Shown here: positions 61,505-64,000 of the stretch, piece by piece
Position numbering within the stretch: the first letter of the stretch is position 1
Layout: every line of letters begins with the position of its first letter
Assembly: GCA_964019425.1 (NCBI GenBank)
Contig: OZ025801.1
Span: 1,054,001 to 1,118,000, forward strand
Direction of reading: 5' to 3'
Length of the DNA: 64,000 bases
Origin: Flectonema sp. DT1601
Lineage: Eukaryota; Euglenozoa; Diplonemea; Diplonemida; Diplonemidae
Notes under the pieces: generated by a model
The model's input: only the letters and a program-made list of their open reading frames with translations
What the model was told of the DNA's origin: nothing
The model's database searches: none
Program-made: the position numbers and the translations under genes

Positions 61505-62798
61505 TTTGTTTTTATTAATTCAATTGATCAAAGTTTTGTTTTTTTTGATCAGAAAGAAAAAAGAAAGTGTGGGCGAGGAAGAAGTCTTCCCTACTTCACT
61601 CGCTTATCTTACAAAAAGTATTGGGTATTGCCAATTGTATTTTATTTTTATTTTTTTGTTTTTTTTTTTTGTTTGGCAAATTCCTATTTCTCTCCCTTGT
61701 CCCCTGCGTTGTGTTTACTCTGCGCTCATAGAACTACTATGGTAGGCACTCTGACAGCTGTTGCCAGAGGGTACCTCATGCATCAAACATCTTCCAGTAA
61801 CACGTACGGCAATTTTTACCCCACTTTTTTTCTTTCTTTCCATGCTCTAAAGTATGAATGAGATACTGGTTACTTTTAAGCATAAAGAGAGACTTCTCGT
61901 ACTCTTTTTGCGTAAATAGTGATGACAGATGACCCAATTTAATTAAAAAAAAAAAAAAAAATTAAAGTTCTCTGTTGGGTGGCTGTTCGAGTTAGTGGTA
62001 TCAGATTTTCCTTTTTTTTTTTTTTTTTTTTTAAATTTTATTTCATCACCATGGGCCGAGTGGAACATTGGTTTGTGTATTTACCCAAGCAATTTTATAT
62101 TCTTTTTTTTTTTTTTTTTTTTTGTAGTAAGAATTAAAGAGAGAGGAAAAAAAAAAAAAAAAAAAAAAAAGAAATGAAGGGGCACCTGTTGACTTTGTTT
62201 TCAAAGTGTTTCCCTTCATTAGGCAGGATCATTTGTAGGCGCCCTTCCTGAGTGAATCTATCCTTGTTTTTGTTACCTGTAATGGCTATCTCAATCGAGT
62301 TTTTGGAAGAAAAAAAAAAGAGAATAATGAATAAGACAGTCTTTTTTTTTGCTTTTATTTTATTTTTTTGCGTTTACCCTTTCCTTTTATTTTATATTGA
62401 GAGAAGATATTTACACTACTCCTCTCCCTCTCCCTTCACTCCCTCCCCTGATGATGACGGTTAGAGGTACATGGCCATCAGCATTGGTGCCTTCTACAGT
62501 ATAAATGTTATATTTTCTTTTTTTCTTTTTTTTGTAAGTCACTTTTTTTTTTTTTTTTTTTTTGGAAAAGAATAATCAGCTAGCAGCGTCTAATCAAAGA
62601 AAAACTGAATGCGGGATTTGATTTCTTGGTCTTGTTGAGTTATCCACGTGTAACACTTGGTAAGGTGCTGCTTTGGAACTTACTACATCCAGACACGAGG
62701 TTCTCACGGGGTAAGCACGCTCATTAAAACCAATCAAAAGTTTCGGTCAGTCTGTTGGTTGCTTCTTCGTTGTGGAGAAGCTCTCCCACGTAACTCAG

Positions 62799-62830
<32 letters not shown>

Positions 62831-64000
62831 GTATTTCCAATTACGACTTACGACATGTTTACTGTTATTCTTCAGTGAGGTTTCTAAAGAATAGAGGGGA
62901 AAAGAAATATGAAGAAAAACAAAAGAAATTGCTTCCCCCTTGATCCATCCTCCTCCCCTTTCCCTTAGTCTTTTCCCCGTTGTTTTTGGTAAGAAGAATT
63001 GTATTATTGAAAACCCGTTAGTTACTTCTGAGTTATCCTCTTTTTTATTTTTCTCGGATGTAAAAAAAAAAAAAAAACGTGTAGTTTTAATTATAACGTG
63101 CAACGACTGTGGGCACGTAAATTATAAATAAAATATTTAGTTTAGAAAATTGTTGAATTCACTTATTTAATTGAAGTAGCTATTTTGATTACACTCATTG
63201 TCCACTTTGTGTTGTTTTCTGTTACGTACTTATATTTAATTTAGACTAGCCTTGTGTCGTTGGATTAGGTGTTTGACGAGGCTCCCCCCCTCCTCTCCAC
63301 CCATTATTCCCGTATTTATCTAACAACGATAATATACAGATACAATTGCTATTGTTTTCTGTTGTAATAAAAAAAAAAAAAATTAAAAATTTTTTTTTTT
63401 TTTTTTTTTTCACCTTGCCCCTCCTCCACTACGAGATTGGTACACTTTTGTTGAGCTGCCTTTTGTAGCAAAAACAAGACAAAAAAAAAAAAAAGAAAAA
63501 AAAAAAAAACAACTAGCCTTGATAACTGCCCTCCCTCACAAAAAAAAAAAAAAACTTCGGAATCAATTTGCGGTTGTTTCTGGTTGGTGCATGAACAGCT
63601 AACTTGTGTAGGAATTTATTAATTGCTGTGTTCTGAGCAGAAAAAGAAAAATTCAAATTTATTTATTTGTCATTTCGAAGAGTGTATTGTTTTCCTCTTC
63701 TTAACCTCTTGAGTTTAGTGTTAGCTGTGCTAGTATTGACTTGACTAAATCTATAAGCGCGATTAATGAAATGGGCTCGAGAGAGTCTGTGGTTTTGCCT
63801 CACCCCCACCCCCCACACTGAAAACGGTATTGTTTTTGAGGTGTTTTGTCGCTTGGTCAGGGTTGCTTTTCTCCCTTCTCTGGAATCCTGTTCGGAAAAG
63901 GGCTGCTCTCTGAGTACCTCCATTCCCGTATTGTATTGTAGACGCAATTACTTGTTTCTTTTTCTGGAAAAAATTTACAAAACTATTCAGCCGCAATTCC
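61505..64000. other. Terminal 2.5 kb without a recognised gene
   Basis: It is dominated by T and A runs (61943-61959, 62013-62032, 62103-62123, 62799-62829, 63389-63410). A 94-codon minus-strand frame at 63663-63947 lacks family resemblance and overlaps another frame. Nothing here is firmly coding. Confidence 0.5.

Noticed and set aside
63663-63996. Two overlapping minus-strand frames at the right end
   Set aside because: They are competing frames, of unremarkable composition, without homology signals or splice context.
1-64000. CRISPR arrays, bacterial operons or prokaryotic contamination
   Set aside because: No regularly spaced repeats, no Shine-Dalgarno pattern, and clear spliceosomal introns with eukaryotic protein families.

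Overview
The window reads as nuclear DNA of a unicellular eukaryote (protist). It is AT-rich, dotted with long A and T homopolymer runs, uses all three standard stop codons, and encodes eukaryotic protein families: a PABPN1-like protein, SCAI, class II HDAC, FYVE, CCCH zinc finger, Dph6 and a mitochondrial SOD-fold protein. Every well supported protein gene lies on the + strand. Most have a pyrimidine-rich tract plus AG, often CTCACAG, TTTCAG or TTACAG, a short distance before the ATG. That layout suggests long co-directional transcription units whose mRNAs are matured by spliced-leader trans-splicing, as in Euglenozoa and, less strictly, dinoflagellates and perkinsids. The lineage cannot be fixed from this sequence alone; a rhizarian-type protist with similar cysteine-rich proteins and homopolymer runs is also possible. 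A few genes carry short cis introns (54-85 nt) with yeast-like GTRTGN donors and a distinct AACAG-type acceptor.

Layout. 1-1.4 kb: a GC-richer stretch with the 3' part of an ORF bearing a Cys-rich zinc cluster, followed about 630 bp downstream by a pure A tract; possibly a mobile-element end. 1.9-23.9 kb: a dense + strand array with a UPF0489 protein, two unknowns, an ammonium transporter fused to ankyrin repeats, a Gly-rich DEAD-box helicase, SCAI, a SET protein, a mitoribosomal mS42/mS43-like SOD-fold protein, an unknown coiled-coil protein, a PPR-like protein, a CYTH phosphohydrolase and a FYVE protein. 23.9-31.2 kb: a 7.3 kb stretch without convincing protein genes. It holds a minus-strand tRNA-Arg(ACG), several perfect hairpins and two related candidate small-RNA units. 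31.2-61.5 kb: a second + strand array with an ADP-ribosylglycohydrolase, a secreted LamG protein, a PABPN1-like protein, two paralogous Cys-rich seven-helix membrane proteins, a class II HDAC, a WW-GNAT fusion, a two-RRM protein, a small unknown, Dph6 fused to RidA-like domains, a PARG-like macrodomain hydrolase, an unknown, a sugar transporter and a CCCH protein. 61.5-64 kb: no gene seen.

Functional themes: RNA handling (helicase, two RRM proteins, CCCH), mitochondrial gene expression (SOD-fold and PPR-like proteins, perhaps the SET protein), ADP-ribose removal (two unrelated hydrolases), chromatin or protein acylation (HDAC, GNAT), nutrient uptake (ammonium and sugar transporters) and surface sensing (Cys-rich seven-helix pair, LamG). 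No operon-like functional grouping is evident; neighbours seem to share direction rather than pathway.
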